A stretch of 64,000 nt of DNA from Dreissena polymorpha (Eukaryota > Mollusca > Bivalvia > Myida > Dreissenidae): the NCBI RefSeq assembly GCF_020536995.1, contig NC_068358.1, positions 46,677,085-46,741,084 of the forward strand, written 5' to 3'. The notes below the pieces were generated by a model. That model saw only the letters and a list, made by a program, of their open reading frames with translations, ran no database searches and was not told the DNA's origin. Shown piece after piece: positions 11,371 to 47,860 of the stretch. A program made the position numbers and the translations under genes. Positions within the stretch are counted from its first letter, which is position 1. Each line of letters opens with the position of its first letter.

Positions 11371-11624
11371 ATATATTTTCTGCACATTTCTTACAAAAAC
11401 TTACATCAATACACGATTTTCTTCGTTAATTCAATCATTCCTGACAGACTTGTGTACATATTTCGCTTACATCTTGTCGCGCGTAGGTAGGACCGCATTA
11501 CCGCTTCCGAAATGTGTATTCATACTATTGCCTTCGAGGAACTTATCTGATGTTTGACGGAAAGGGCCGAAAATGTGCGAGTGTGGGTCAAGTTCCCCAC
11601 AGGTACTACTTTCCCGTTCCCCCA

Positions 11625-11845
11625 ATTATTTTTCCGTAACTAAAATTTTTCGTACCCAATTTTTTTTCGTACCCACTTTATTTTTCGTACCCAATTTTTT
11701 TTTCATCCCCAATTTTTTGTTCGTACCCAAAAAAATTTCAGTCCCAATTTTTTTGTTCCCAAATATTTTTTCGTGCCCAAATTTGTTTTCATACCCAAAT
11801 TTTTTTCGAAAATTTTTTGTACCAAATTTTTTTTTCGTAACAACA
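11625..11845. repeat. T-rich minisatellite (TTTTTTCGTACCCAA)
   Basis: About 13 degenerate copies of a 14-19-bp motif, T5-9 CGTACCCAA, run without a break. The open frames across it on both strands are products of the repeat. Confidence 0.85.
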
Positions 11846-11989
11846 TACACAATTGTGGTGATTGTGGTGATGTAGATAAACTTAACTTGATGCTTTTTTT
11901 ATGCGATAAGAATATTCATAAACGTTTTATCCACATTAATCCTTGAACAAAATCAACAAAACTATTATTAAGCTACATCGACGAACATA

Positions 11990-12640
11990 TGACACCGCCA
12001 TAGTCTCTTAGGACGTTGGTTAACAAATATGTTGATGACTTAACTAGAAACTCTGTGGGTGCAAGTAATGTTGACTAAGTGATTGTTCACTACAATATGT
12101 ACACGCGTATTATACTATGCATGTACTTAATTTGACTGAATTTTCTGATCACAGAGCCCGATTGAATTTACTTTACTCTGTGATAAATGTACATAAACAA
12201 ATCAAGGGCACATCTTTATAAAAATAGATAAGAAACAAAATAATAAAGAGTTTTTAAAACATGCTTCAGAAGATTAAAGATACATTTTCGATGAAATAAC
12301 AAATTCAATGCTATCGGACGATTGACAATATTGATAACTGTATCGATGTTTTATCGAATACTATTTTCAATATCTCTTTTGAGCTTAACTGTAAAACTGT
12401 ACATGCAGGCGGAAATAAGCGCAAAAATAAATGTGAAGAAATCATTGTGGTTTAACGAAAAATGTAAAGTAAAGAAAACCGAGTTTTATGGACGTAAAAT
12501 AATTTATAAACGTTATCCTTGTGACGCTAACATGATTAGTTTTTGTTTACAAATAATTTTAAAGATTGTGTAAATGTTCAAAATTTGCAAATGATTATTT
12601 GCATTTGCTATCTGTTTTTATGCTGTTATTTCCTGATGAT
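11990..12640 (+). pseudogene. LINE remnant, endonuclease part
   Basis: Read with drift the frame gives LVNKYVDDLTRNSVG and, in the better preserved B copy (42210-42366), STVDYVIVNYNIYTR followed by EFSDHRARL. VDYVI and SDHR are the last motifs of the apurinic-type endonuclease of non-LTR retrotransposons. The frame in A is broken by several stops. The fragment runs plus-strand into the RT remnant beyond the Crypton. Confidence 0.65.
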
Positions 12641-12647
12641 ATAGAGG

Positions 12648-12796
12648 ATATTTGTTGGTTTCGGTAGCATATCGAATTTAATTCACGAGTGATCATAGAA
12701 ATTTATATTTTCACGAGTGGCGTAGCCACGAGTGAAAATATTTTTTTCTATGATCACGAGTGAATTAAATTCGATATGCTACCGAAACCAACAAAT
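12648..12796. repeat. Terminal palindrome of the Crypton
   Basis: Arms of about 70 bp (from ATTTGTTGGTTTCGG to TTTTCACGAGTGG) are followed after a CGTA centre by their inverse. The repeated sub-motif is CACGAGTGATCATAGAAA. A drifted second copy in inverse orientation lies in the first intron of the transposase (about 14385-14510). Confidence 0.85.
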
Positions 12797-13218
12797 TTTC
12801 TTTTTATTTTATGCTTATTTTTGTAGTTTTGTTAATTTTCCGAATTTGCCTCATTAAGTTTCCCCGTGGGGTGCCTCAATTTTTAGAACGCACAAAGAAC
12901 TTACTACACAATAAAATAGTTCACATCTGTAAAAAGTGTATTACTATTAAAATCAATGTTTTATTCAACATATATCTTTTTCATACTTTATACATTCAAT
13001 ATTATTACAAACAATAGTTTAATTTAAATTATTATGAAATTAATAGTGTTGCATATACTGGCGTAGTAATTTGTGTATTCAACTGATCTCAAAGTTACGA
13101 AAGTGCTCGCCATGTTGAACAACACTTTTACGACTTTCTGGATTAATAACACATAACTGGATTAAACTAGGAACGCAAACATATTTCAACAGTGTTTTTG
13201 TGCTAAATGGTTTCGATA

Positions 13219-15500
13219 TCAATCACTGTCACTCTCTGCAATAAGACGGATTCGCTTGTAGTGTCGCTGTACAGGGGAATCTGCGGTTACCGCCGGTGTA
13301 CGGGATGGAGATTGCCTCTGGTGATTGACTACGTTCTGTGTCTGGGAAAGGCCCATGTAAGATTCAGAGTTGTGAAAATTAAATGTTACATTGCCCTGGA
13401 AATGTGAGTTGACAAAAAATCCTCGGGCCATCGGAAAATCACTAGATGCAGGTGTGGCTGACGCAGTGGCAGTGGCTGTGCGGTTGTGCTTTTCAACTGA
13501 CTGGTTTGAATGAGAAAGTATTTTTGAAATATTTTTTGACTGTTCCTTGTTCAAACTGCTGTAATTATTTAAGCTGTTAATATTTCTGTGCCCTGAAATC
13601 TGTATTATTTGATGAGCAGGAACATTCTCGTCATTCAGCTTCTGAATCAAGTGCTTTCTTGCACTGAAAAAAGTTTATTTCTATGGTAAAAATAAAATCA
13701 ATATTCAACGGTACACATGACATATTGCATAAGATATAAGTTGTAATTGTTTTGTGTGCTCTTGAAACACTTCAATAAATACATGGTGGTCTGTCAAGTA
13801 CTGGATGTAATGGAACCGGAAAGTAGAGGAATAGTACTAGTCGAGTACAGGAGATTTTATGAATTAAAATTTTGAGTGTTGTAGCATGTAAATTGGACAA
13901 ACAACACCTATTTAATAAATGGGAGGTAAGTGATTTTTATTATATATTTTAGTCTTGTTATGAAAGTAGTGTATATAATATGGGGTTTTGTCGGGTTTTG
14001 ACCTGTATGGGGTGATTCTTGGCTCTTGAATACCAGCATCTGTTTTCATCTCTGTCATTATGCTGTATAGCTTGTTTATTCCCATGGCAGACTTCCTGAA
14101 CCAGCATTGCTGTGTCTTGTTGCCAGGAGTTAAGAAGAAGGGGCTGTCTTCTGTCATCATGTCAACAGGGCGTTTGTCGGCATATAGCTTGTAGAGATGC
14201 ACCGGATCTCTGTCAGGTTGTTCGGGAACTGCATATGCCCGTGGCTTGACTTTCCTATGAATAGTTAAAATGTGTGTTGCATTAAATGTTTTGTTTAAAT
14301 TAAATACTATTCCACCAAAAGTGAAGTCTACTGTATATTAATAATACAAATAAGAATTATATTGTAAAAAAAGGTCTATAAATTCACTTGTGATAATAGA
14401 AAATATATATTTTCAATTGTGGCTTCGCCACTCGTAAAAATAATAATTTCTATGATCACTCGTGAAATAAAATCGATATTCTACCTTAACCAACAAATAT
14501 CCTCCATGTTTGTATTATTTTTACTAAAGAAAAATTCCATTTAAATATTTTATAAACAGTACCAGTTTTTATATAAATAAAAAATTATCAATTCAGATTT
14601 GTGTACAAATATATTAAAGTAGGAAAATCACCTTATATCCCTAGGATTTTCACCAGAACGGGTTTTTGTCTGACGCTCATTGTCGAAGGTGATGAATTCT
14701 TCACCAGTTTCAAAATCGATTCCAAGGCTGACATCACCCCAGCATAGGGTGTGAATTTCCTTGCCGGTTCTCATCCCAAAATGGGTTGTACATATAAGCA
14801 ACAGTGAGTGTAATAGAGCTCTTGGGCTTGATTCTCCCAGAGTTTTAGCTGCGTACATAGCTTCAATATGTTCATTTGTTAATGCCTGGGCTTGATGCGG
14901 TTTATTTCCATAACCTTCTTTTTTCAGAGCTTTTTGTTTACTTTTTAATGCTTCCCTTACTTTGGCAAATTCAGGGTCATTTATCAAAGAGTGCTTGTAG
15001 TTCATGTGCCTTAAATGCCTGTCGATTGAGCTTAAAAATGCCCTCAAAGATGTGGGTTCATACTCTGATCCATCTTTTTTAGTCACACCCAACAAAAACT
15101 CGCAGACCAGAGGGTTCAATTCATGAGGAGGTATATTTTCAATATTTCTTGCCTCATTTTTGTGACTTTTTAGGAAAGTTTTGAAAAGTCTGATGTCATT
15201 GTCGGTTTTCTTTTTTGTATTTAAATTTTCGTTTTCAAGCAGAAAGCTATCCACACTTACAGATCTGAAATTCCTTGTTGGTGTTGATGTTGGGTTTTGT
15301 TCTTTTTCTTCCTGTGTTGATGCTGTTACCAGTGGATGTGGGGCTGATGTTGCTGCTCCTGCTGTTGGTGCTGCTGATGTTATTTCTTGTGATTTTGAAG
15401 CGCTGTCATCATCTCGTTCATTCATTTCATTTAAAAAGTCATCAAAGTCAAAGATATTTGAGAAAAGAAGATTTATTTCATTGTTTTCCAATTCATCCAT
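13219..15500 (-). CDS. Crypton tyrosine recombinase (DUF3504 type), three exons
   Basis: Exons in reading order are 14632-15500, 14003-14254 and 13219-13663. Introns are GT-AG and phases agree, giving 521 aa plus stop. Residues 1-90 are acidic then low-complexity (Ser/Ala/Thr/Pro). From about 95 the DUF3504 core begins: KKDGSEYEPTSLRAFLSSID near 140-160, then SKQKALKKEGYGNKP, FGMRTGKEIH with the first catalytic Arg at 244, and ERQTKTRSGENPRDIR across the first intron. Box II reads TPYSARKHLIQKL, with Arg376. The usual His two before it (TNHSAR in relatives I know) is Tyr373 here. Then SGHRNINSLNNY, with His399 and the probable nucleophile Tyr408. The tail is Ser/Thr-rich with a basic end (RHYKRIR). 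The role is cutting and rejoining DNA for transposition. No stop interrupts the exons, so it looks whole. Confidence 0.85.
14385..14510. repeat. Inverted, diverged copy of the Crypton end palindrome in intron 1
   Basis: The block TGGCTTCGCCACTCGTAAAA, then ATCACTCGTGAAATAAAATCG and CCAACAAATATCCTCC, is the reverse of the Crypton left end with about one change in six. It lies between exons 1 and 2 of the transposase, so it is either an older MITE insertion or a structural part of the element. Confidence 0.65.
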
Positions 15501-15644
15501 TGTTGTTAAAGAGTTAAGCAGCAGACGAAATAATTATGTTTAAGGGAGGTAAATATGTGTTTCAGGTTCAAGTAGACTAGTCTCCCTTGAATGAAAATTG
15601 CAATTGAGGCTCACCATGGGGTTATTGGGGAAGTAGTTCCAGTA

Positions 15645-15768
15645 TCTAACTGAAACAGTGAAAAATAACGATATTTTTCACTGTTATGTTTCACTGTTTG
15701 AAACAGTGAAATACCACTTTTATTTCACTGATATTTCTCTATAAACCACCGGAAAGCATAAAATAAAT
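15645..15768. repeat. Crypton right-end region with CAGTGAAA inverted repeats
   Basis: CTGAAACAGTGAAAAATAACG, TTTTTCACTGTTATGTTTCAC and GTTTGAAACAGTGAAATACC form nested inverted copies of CAGTGAAA around the recombinase promoter side. The same blocks remain in the 160-bp derivative at 7496-7655, so they are probably needed in cis. Confidence 0.6.
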
Positions 15769-15774
15769 TGTATT

Positions 15775-17265
15775 ATATACTTCTAACCCAGTAAGCCTTC
15801 AGAACCAACTTAACAATGTTTACCTTCACTCTTCTAAATGGGGTCTTAAAATTAATGTCAATAAAACGAAAAAAAACATATTTGAAAAATGGAAAAGCAG
15901 GTTTAACTACACGTGGTCATTAAAACGAATACTGCCTTGAAATTGTCGACAGTTTAGTATATCTGTGTATTGTGTCCTTACACTAGAAATATGTCTAATA
16001 CTGATTACATATTAAATGAACATATCATCATCTTGTGTCCATTTTTGGCCGTGTCAAGTTAGATGGCAAAACCAAACTAGCTCTATTCGATTCATTAGTA
16101 GCACCATACTGTATGGTTCTGAAGTCTGGTGAACTTAAGATGACTATGATAGTGATACATTAAATTACAAATTTTGCAAAAATATTCTTCGTCTAAAACA
16201 ATACTTCTAACTATTCTTTTTTTAGTTAATTTTGGTTGATTCCCTCTAGCAATTGTATTATTAGTTACACCGTTAGTAACTGACGGTGTATGGGATATAC
16301 ACCCATTGTAATTTCATACCATACGAGAGCGAAGCTCGAGTATGGTATTAAATTACGGAGGATGTATATCCCATACACCGTCAGTTACTAACGGTGTAAC
16401 AATTATATCTCAACCGACTACTCGATTACACGGGTAGTATGGAAATTACTCGGGGTGTATGCAAAATGGGCACGTGACCGCTCTAAGCCAATCGGATTAG
16501 GTCATTCTTGTAGGAGGTGAGATATTATTAGTTACACCGTTAGTAACTGACGGTGTATCGGATATACACCCTCAGTAATATCATACCATACGAGAGAATG
16601 AAATTACTGAGGGTGTATATCCCATACACTGTCAGTTTATAACGGTGTAAGTTACTGGTACACCGTTAGTAACTGACGGTGTATGAGATATACACACTCA
16701 GTAATTTCATACCATACAAGCCCTCGTATGGTATTAAATTACTGAGGGTGTATATCCCATACACAGTCAGTTACTAACGGTGTTACGATTATATCTCAAC
16801 CGACTACTCGATTACTCGGTGGGTATGGAAATTACTCGAGGTGTATGGAAAATACTCCATGGGCACGTGACCGCTCTAAGCCAATCGGATTAGGTAATTT
16901 TTGTAGGAGGTGAGATAAATAAATTAGAGCTTTGCGTTATTGGATGAAAGTTGTAAATAACCAAAAATCTTTATTATACCAAGTTTTTATAGAACTGATT
17001 TATGTTTTAACCAATTTCATCTGTACGAAAAATAATATATGGTGTCATGATTTGAAGTTAACTTTAGACAACATTGGCTTGGATTATATGCTTTATGCAA
17101 CTGATTTCACGTGCGACATACCTTACATCGTAAACCAACGAATTAAAGACATTTTTTCAAGAGTGGAGCGATACTTTAGCTTCACAGTCCAAAAGGGAAC
17201 TCTAATTTACATTTTAAAAACGCTTCGAATATGGAAGATACCTGGTTTACATATCGAATGAAAAG
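15775..17265 (+). pseudogene. LINE remnant, RT end and C-terminal part
   Basis: 15785-15900 reads LQNQLNN and SSKWGLKINVNKTK, the RT palm block after YADD in non-LTR elements. 16120 reads ILYGSEVW, also typical. At 16932-17261 a 109-residue frame contains CHDLKLTLDNIGLDYML, which is related to WAKDLKIVLSTIGLANN in the LINE at 32026-32739. The central RT is missing in both copies of the duplication. Several stops. Confidence 0.6.
16264..16920. repeat. Palindromic MITE-like block amplified to three copies
   Basis: Three palindromes (16264-16400, 16531-16650, 16657-16786) have arms GTTACACCGTTAGTAACTGA, CGGTGTATGGGATATACACC and a short centre. The first and third are followed by the same 130-bp tail (ATATCTCAACCGACTACTCG to GGAGGTGAGATA). 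Segment B has a single copy with tail at 43329-43570. Amplification took place after, or was lost since, the segmental duplication. Confidence 0.8.
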
Positions 17266-17925
17266 TTATTAAGAATCCAATTGAGCCAATTTCGATAAAG
17301 TTCCCATTGTCTTAAAATATAAGTTGGTAGTTATAGTAGATTGTCCCGAGTAGAACCCAAGTGTTAACTCTGTAACCAAATGTATGTGCATCCGAATATC
17401 ACTTTTTACTGTGTTGGCCATTATATAACGATTAACGTATAAAATATAACATCCGAGCGCCATGACCATAAGTAAAAACATATCAATGAAGCCTTCTACT
17501 AATGTATTTAATCTGATTCTCAAAAACATTTCAAACTATTTGGTCGAAGCGTACAAACTCAGAGGCGAAATTTTAAATAGTCTAGCTGTTGTATACTTAT
17601 ATGCTAACAAACATTATTGTATTTAATAGTCATACATATATTGTGTTGTGATTGTGTTATTTGCTGATCTTTTATTTGTATTATTGTTGAATCCCTGTCT
17701 TTGCTATATTTCTTTCGTATATACGTACTTGGCCAAAGGCAGAATGTCAGATTGCCAATTAACGTTGACACTTTGAAACTATACACAAACACCTCACACG
17801 TAAAAGATTTTTTAACTTAACTATTTAAGTGGGAATGTTTTTTATTCTTATCTCTACGTTCGACTGGTACCATAATTACTGTCAAGCTATTAACCGCAGT
17901 AGACAAATACTGGTATTGGTACATG

Positions 17926-18185
17926 TAATAGGAACATACAAATAAATGTGTCATTTTTCTTATTAAATTTTTTATTTATTTTTATGGTGTAATCATCGAT
18001 GCTGATCGTAAATGATACATGGTTCAATCTTGGTAGTATGAAATATAATAAATGTAAGTAAGACAAAGATGTCTGTCTTGTATTTGGTCTCATCGCTTAA
18101 AACTTAATCAAATAGAGTGGCAATAAAGGAATTCATCACTTAATTTCTTATATTAGTTTTATTTTGCTTTGTTTTTAAATTTCAG
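17926..18185. other. No gene seen
   Basis: A gap between the end of the segmental duplication and the first exon of the plus-strand MIEAP fragment. I looked for an upstream MIEAP exon (the EMYDNEWTDAFEEL block) and did not find one on the plus strand. Confidence 0.6.
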
Positions 18186-19086
18186 GAAAGTTATGCCTTT
18201 AATGTCATTACCAATGACAGTCACACAAAACTGTTATTAGAAAATCTGTGTTTCCCCTTCTCCAGAACATCTGAGATAAAGGTAGTCTTTCTCTCAGTTA
18301 TATCGGGTTAACATTTATTCAAGATATTGTTTTTCAAAGACGCATTATTACTTAGAACACAATTTTGGTTTATTTCGTAAGATGTCGAAAAATACTCCAC
18401 AGATGAAACTACTAGGAAGATGGTAGCGGATTTGAAGAAAACAACAGCAAAAGAGGCAGTAGCTCAAATTCAAGTAGTTAGTGTATTATTAACAAAGTCC
18501 ATGCCAGCAGTATTAAACTGATTATCGTTTGCATCAATTTTGTTAAACATTTTGTAAACACTATAACGGTTTTTAATGTGATATCTGGCAATTAAAACGG
18601 TAGATAAAACTATTTTTATTCATATAAATGACCTCAACTTACAGTGCTTGAAAGTATACTGCAATGTGTATACATATTTAATGATCGCCATGCTGATATG
18701 CATGATATCATTGTATATTGCAGCATTTTCTGAAGCATATGCAGAAATCGCGTAAGGATTATTGCAAGGACATCAAGACGTTTAAGAAGTTAAGCCCGTT
18801 TATGGACAGATGTACTGAACTGAGCTGGTTCATGATCAATCAAACTCCACCCATCTGTCTGGATGAAACAATACGGCAACCTGGGGACGATTTCGACAGG
18901 GATGCTTATCGGTTCTACAAACACCACGGAACGAAGCTGGACTATATAGTGTGGCCTGCGCTTTATATGGCCTCGAAAGAGGGCTATATTTTCGTACAGG
19001 GAATAGCTCAGGCGAAGCAAGAGGGCGTTGCTTTGCGCATCGCATCATCATTGTCACAGTCGTCTTCCAAACATTCAATGTATTAA
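18186..19086 (+). pseudogene. 3' part of a MIEAP-type gene, probably truncated
   Basis: Three exon-like blocks lie on the plus strand. 18186-18281 follows TTTCAG, ends at GTAGTC and reads ESYAFNVITNDSHTKLL... in one phase-0 frame of 32 codons. 18382-18473 reads VEKYSTDETTRKMVADLKK and ends at GTAGTT. 18724-19086 follows ATTGCAG and reads to a stop (HFLKHMQKSRKDYCKD ... ELSWFMINQTPPICLDE ... FDRDAYRFYKHHG ... VWPALYMASKEGYIFVQGIA). The last block is the end of the MIEAP C-terminal domain, homologous to 19242-19508. The join between blocks 1 and 2 does not keep frame, and the upstream domain exons are absent. I therefore read it as a truncated paralogue; an alternative acceptor could rescue it. 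Confidence 0.65.
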
Positions 19087-19241
19087 TAACAGCAAATGAA
19101 AAAAGTTAATTTTTTATGCCTTGAATATGTCCGAAAATCATGTTTAGGACATCCTTACAACACAATATGACACAATACAGATACTGGACGGAATCAAATT
19201 AATGAATAAAATAAACACGCTTATATGTTATTGTCTCTAGT

Positions 19242-44925
<25,684 letters not shown>

Positions 44926-44952
44926 TCGAATAGTCTCTGTAATAATTGGCAA

Positions 44953-45890
44953 ACATGTTGACCGTATGGTTTAATGAGTTATATTTTTGTATCAAATGCC
45001 TACTTTGCAAAAACTTCTGGAAAGTCACAGATTTGCAAAATGACGAAAATAAAAAGTTACAAATCCACGAAAACAAGATGTTATGAAATAGAAAGTGATT
45101 AAAGTAAACCATGAAATCTTGAACATTCTGCAAATAAATGAAAATAGTGATACAATTTCGATATTTACATTTGGACGTCATAATTCTGAAAATACTCAGT
45201 TTATGTGATACACCTTGATATGTTACAGAAGTGTCATCGCTCTCAAGATGTATTTACATAACATTATACATACACTGGGGAATTTAAATAGAAACATAAT
45301 ATCTCTGGGCAGATTATGGAGACCACTTTAAATTTCGCAAACATATTCAATGTAAATTTTCAGTAAGTATTGTAAACCCATTTTATTGTAAACCTACAAC
45401 ACTTCATTCATTATTTCAAGGAATTAAACGTATTAGATCAAAACGATATAATAATGAAAGTCTTACTGCTTGTGAATTTCTCTTTAATTTAGGAACAGTG
45501 TCAGCCCCAGGTATATATTTTTACCAATTATTGCAACACAATTCGATATAGAAGTTCTTTTAGTTTCGTTTTCCGATCCCGTTATTAACACGGGTTGATA
45601 TAAACAACTTGTAAACTTCCTTAGTTACGTCTCATAAACGCTTGAATTGATTCACACTATTTGTCATGCTGTATCAGTAATGGGATCTATTGAGCGTAAT
45701 AAAAGAAGGTTAAAGAACCACGATAAGAGGTTTAAAATTGTTCTTGAGTTCGCCCCCTTCGTATAAGGAATGCTTGTTAAACTGGATTAAAACACATTGT
45801 CTTATATTCTTCATATAATCCGTATGGCTGTGTAGATAGCGTGCATAAAAGTATAGTGGTATTTCTCAGCCCTGCGTGCATTCTGAACGC
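44953..45890. other. Upstream of the MIEAP gene, no gene seen
   Basis: The promoter or 5' UTR of the minus-strand gene should lie here or beyond. I see no convincing TATA box or first exon. Open frames are short and without coding character. Confidence 0.4.
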
Positions 45891-45921
45891 ATCGGACAGT
45901 GGGCTACACCACACCGTCTCG

Positions 45922-46056
45922 CCGTTATGGCGGGATTGTCCGAGGAGTCCCGATTGCCCTGCGTGTTTCAATCGTGATACATCGGCTATCTCGGATTCCT
46001 CCGTAAGATAGGCCTCGTGGCAATCGGGACTCCTCGGACAATTCCGCCATATCGGC
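45922..46056. repeat. GC-rich 37-bp inverted repeat
   Basis: CCGTTATGGCGGGATTGTCC, GAGGAGTCCCGATTGCC at 45922-45958 is mirrored by GGCAATCGGGACTCCTCGGA, CAATTCCGCCATATCGG at 46019-46056. The spacer is about 60 bp. It is much richer in G+C than its surroundings and could be the centre of a palindromic MITE. Confidence 0.85.
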
Positions 46057-47860
46057 GATCGTCTCTCGGGTGTATTTGGTGGAAGGATATGTCTAACGCC
46101 TCTAGGCGGAAGATATTACACCGAAAATATAGTTCGGGTTACACACCATTAAATTTGCACTGAATCAAACGATAATATAGATATATAAGGACCAATATCT
46201 TTAAGGAGTAATATACCGGTAATAGAATATTTATTAATGTTATTGTTTAAAATTAGATATTTTGCATGCAAAATATTCAAATTTTAATAAAATGCTAAAA
46301 AAGCCTATTAGTTGTTTATTGAAGGGAAAACATCAACATTATTCAAACTTAAAAGAATCAGTTTTTCTTAAATTATATTCATTGCAACATTGCTGATGTT
46401 CGGCTGCAGGCGACAAACTTTGAGATTTAATCAATATGTCTATGTTCTATACCATCAACAATCGTACAACACTGTACAGTGGTACAGAGAAAACTTTTCG
46501 ATGTAATATAAGAAATAGTAAACTCCACGTTGGTCCCAATGGCATTATAGTGACCAGCCAGGCAGTCACAAACTGTATATTTCATGAAATGGAATGAGTG
46601 GGGCTTGATTGAATTTGAAAAACGATTCTTTCTGTACATTTGATGATGGCAACCATACAGTACTTCTGGCAGATATTGTTTATACTTTATCCTAGGCATT
46701 TTAATTCCAGATGTTGTTATAATCCCGGCCAGGCAACTAGCTTTTCAAAGCCTTAAACAATCCAGTGCCATTAAAATTAGGGACAGTGTAACAATGTTCA
46801 GTTTTGTAATATTAATATATTATAAGGCATAACTTTGCCCTTGGAAATGAACTCAATTCAGAATGGCCTCTCAAAATAAGACATACTGTATTGGAAATGT
46901 TAAAACTGAGCTGTGGTGTTGTTAAAATTTATATTATTTATCTTTTAAGAAACTTTAAGATACATATCACAGGCATGCCCATGGTTTTGGGTCGGTACTC
47001 TTTAGATGGGAAACAAAAACACTAAATATGGTCGACAGTGCAGGCAACAATTGTAAAAAGATATTTTCCATCCATGACTGCCATTACTGACATGAAGTTA
47101 TTTAACTGTAATATGTCTGGAAACAGTGTCAGTCACACTTTCCTAAATATTGATTTAATCATGCATATGTATATATATGCCATACAAGTACAGTCAATTT
47201 ACAACATTTAACAATTGGAAAACAATTATCACAGGATTTGGATCACAATGCATTGATATATCACATTTTGAATATCACAGTCAAAGTTAATCATTTAAAT
47301 TCAGTTATAAGTAAATAGTCAGTGTATTTGGCAGAGATCTGAAATAACAAGTAGTTACAAGATGTTTAAATCAAGACATTATATATATACCACAGGATGC
47401 CCCATGAAAGGTTTGCAACTTATTTCCAATGGGGCCCTATAGATGGGTGGAAAATGTACAAAAATGGTGGCATTAATATGCATAAAAATATCATTAATTT
47501 AAACTTGAGACTATAGTCTTGAGATCAAATAGTAATTAGCATATATTATTAGAGAGCATTAGTTACACAATGTATACTACTATTTTGTGACAATTTGTCA
47601 TTACATTTAAATGTACATACAAATACTTTATTGATGACTTATTTGAACAACAGTAATACACATATATATATATATTATAACAAACCAATATATATATATA
47701 TTATATATATAATATAACAAACCAATCACATAAAACAATAATTTAAACAATAAGACTACTAGTAACAAATAAAATCAGCATCTTTTTCAATTTCAATCAT
47801 ATTGTCTGTGAGAGAAGTTTTCACTCTGTTTTCAAATTCATATTTATTCTTTTATAAGAA
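46057..47860. other. No firm gene
   Basis: The minus-strand open frame 46427-46699 (90 codons) contains QYLPEVLYGCHHQMYRKNRF and FMKYTVCDCLAGHYNAI, with a CDC...GH arrangement that vaguely recalls a SWIM-type zinc finger. It could be a relic of a gene or transposon, at low confidence. Two related blocks lie near 46975 and 47395 (ACAGG.TGCCC ... TAGATGGG.GG). A (TA)n stretch lies at 47660-47720. The 3' end of the LINE at 47861 may extend in here. Confidence 0.35.

Larger units (their letters stand above)
12643..15768 (-). mobile_element. Crypton-type tyrosine-recombinase DNA transposon, 3.13 kb
   Basis: The paralogous segment B reads TCCTGATGATATTGTATTAT with no insert. In A the same string is split after TGATGATAT and resumes at TGTATTATATAC, which fixes the insert at 12643-15768 within a base or two. 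One end is a 149-bp near-perfect palindrome (12648-12796, GTTGGTTTCGGTAGCATATC and its inverse). The other ends in CCACCGGAAAGCATAAAATA. It encodes one three-exon gene for a DUF3504-type recombinase. A 160-bp relative with both ends lies at 7496-7655. I see no long terminal inverted repeat and no clear target duplication, as expected for Cryptons. Confidence 0.85.
11890..17925. repeat. Segmental duplication A, part 3
   Basis: 11890-12642 matches 38215-38336 plus 42205-42835, and 15769-17925 matches 42835-44575, with steady high identity. Two differences are clean insertions: the Crypton (12643-15768) in A, and the foldback element (38337-42205) in B. A palindromic block at 16264-16920 is also expanded in A relative to B. 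Confidence 0.9.

Noticed and set aside
11573-11875. Phe/Pro-rich open frame with FVPNFF-like repeats
   Set aside because: It follows the TTTTTTCGTACCCAA minisatellite and has a mirror frame on the other strand.
17269-17529. 86-codon minus-strand frame with a hydrophobic stretch, partly kept in B (43946-44131)
   Set aside because: It is only open by chance in both copies of a recent duplication; it lies antisense to an old LINE tail and shows no family.
46427-46699. Possible SWIM-type zinc finger gene
   Set aside because: The Cys/His spacing does not fit firmly and no flanking exons could be found; kept only as a note in the gap entry.
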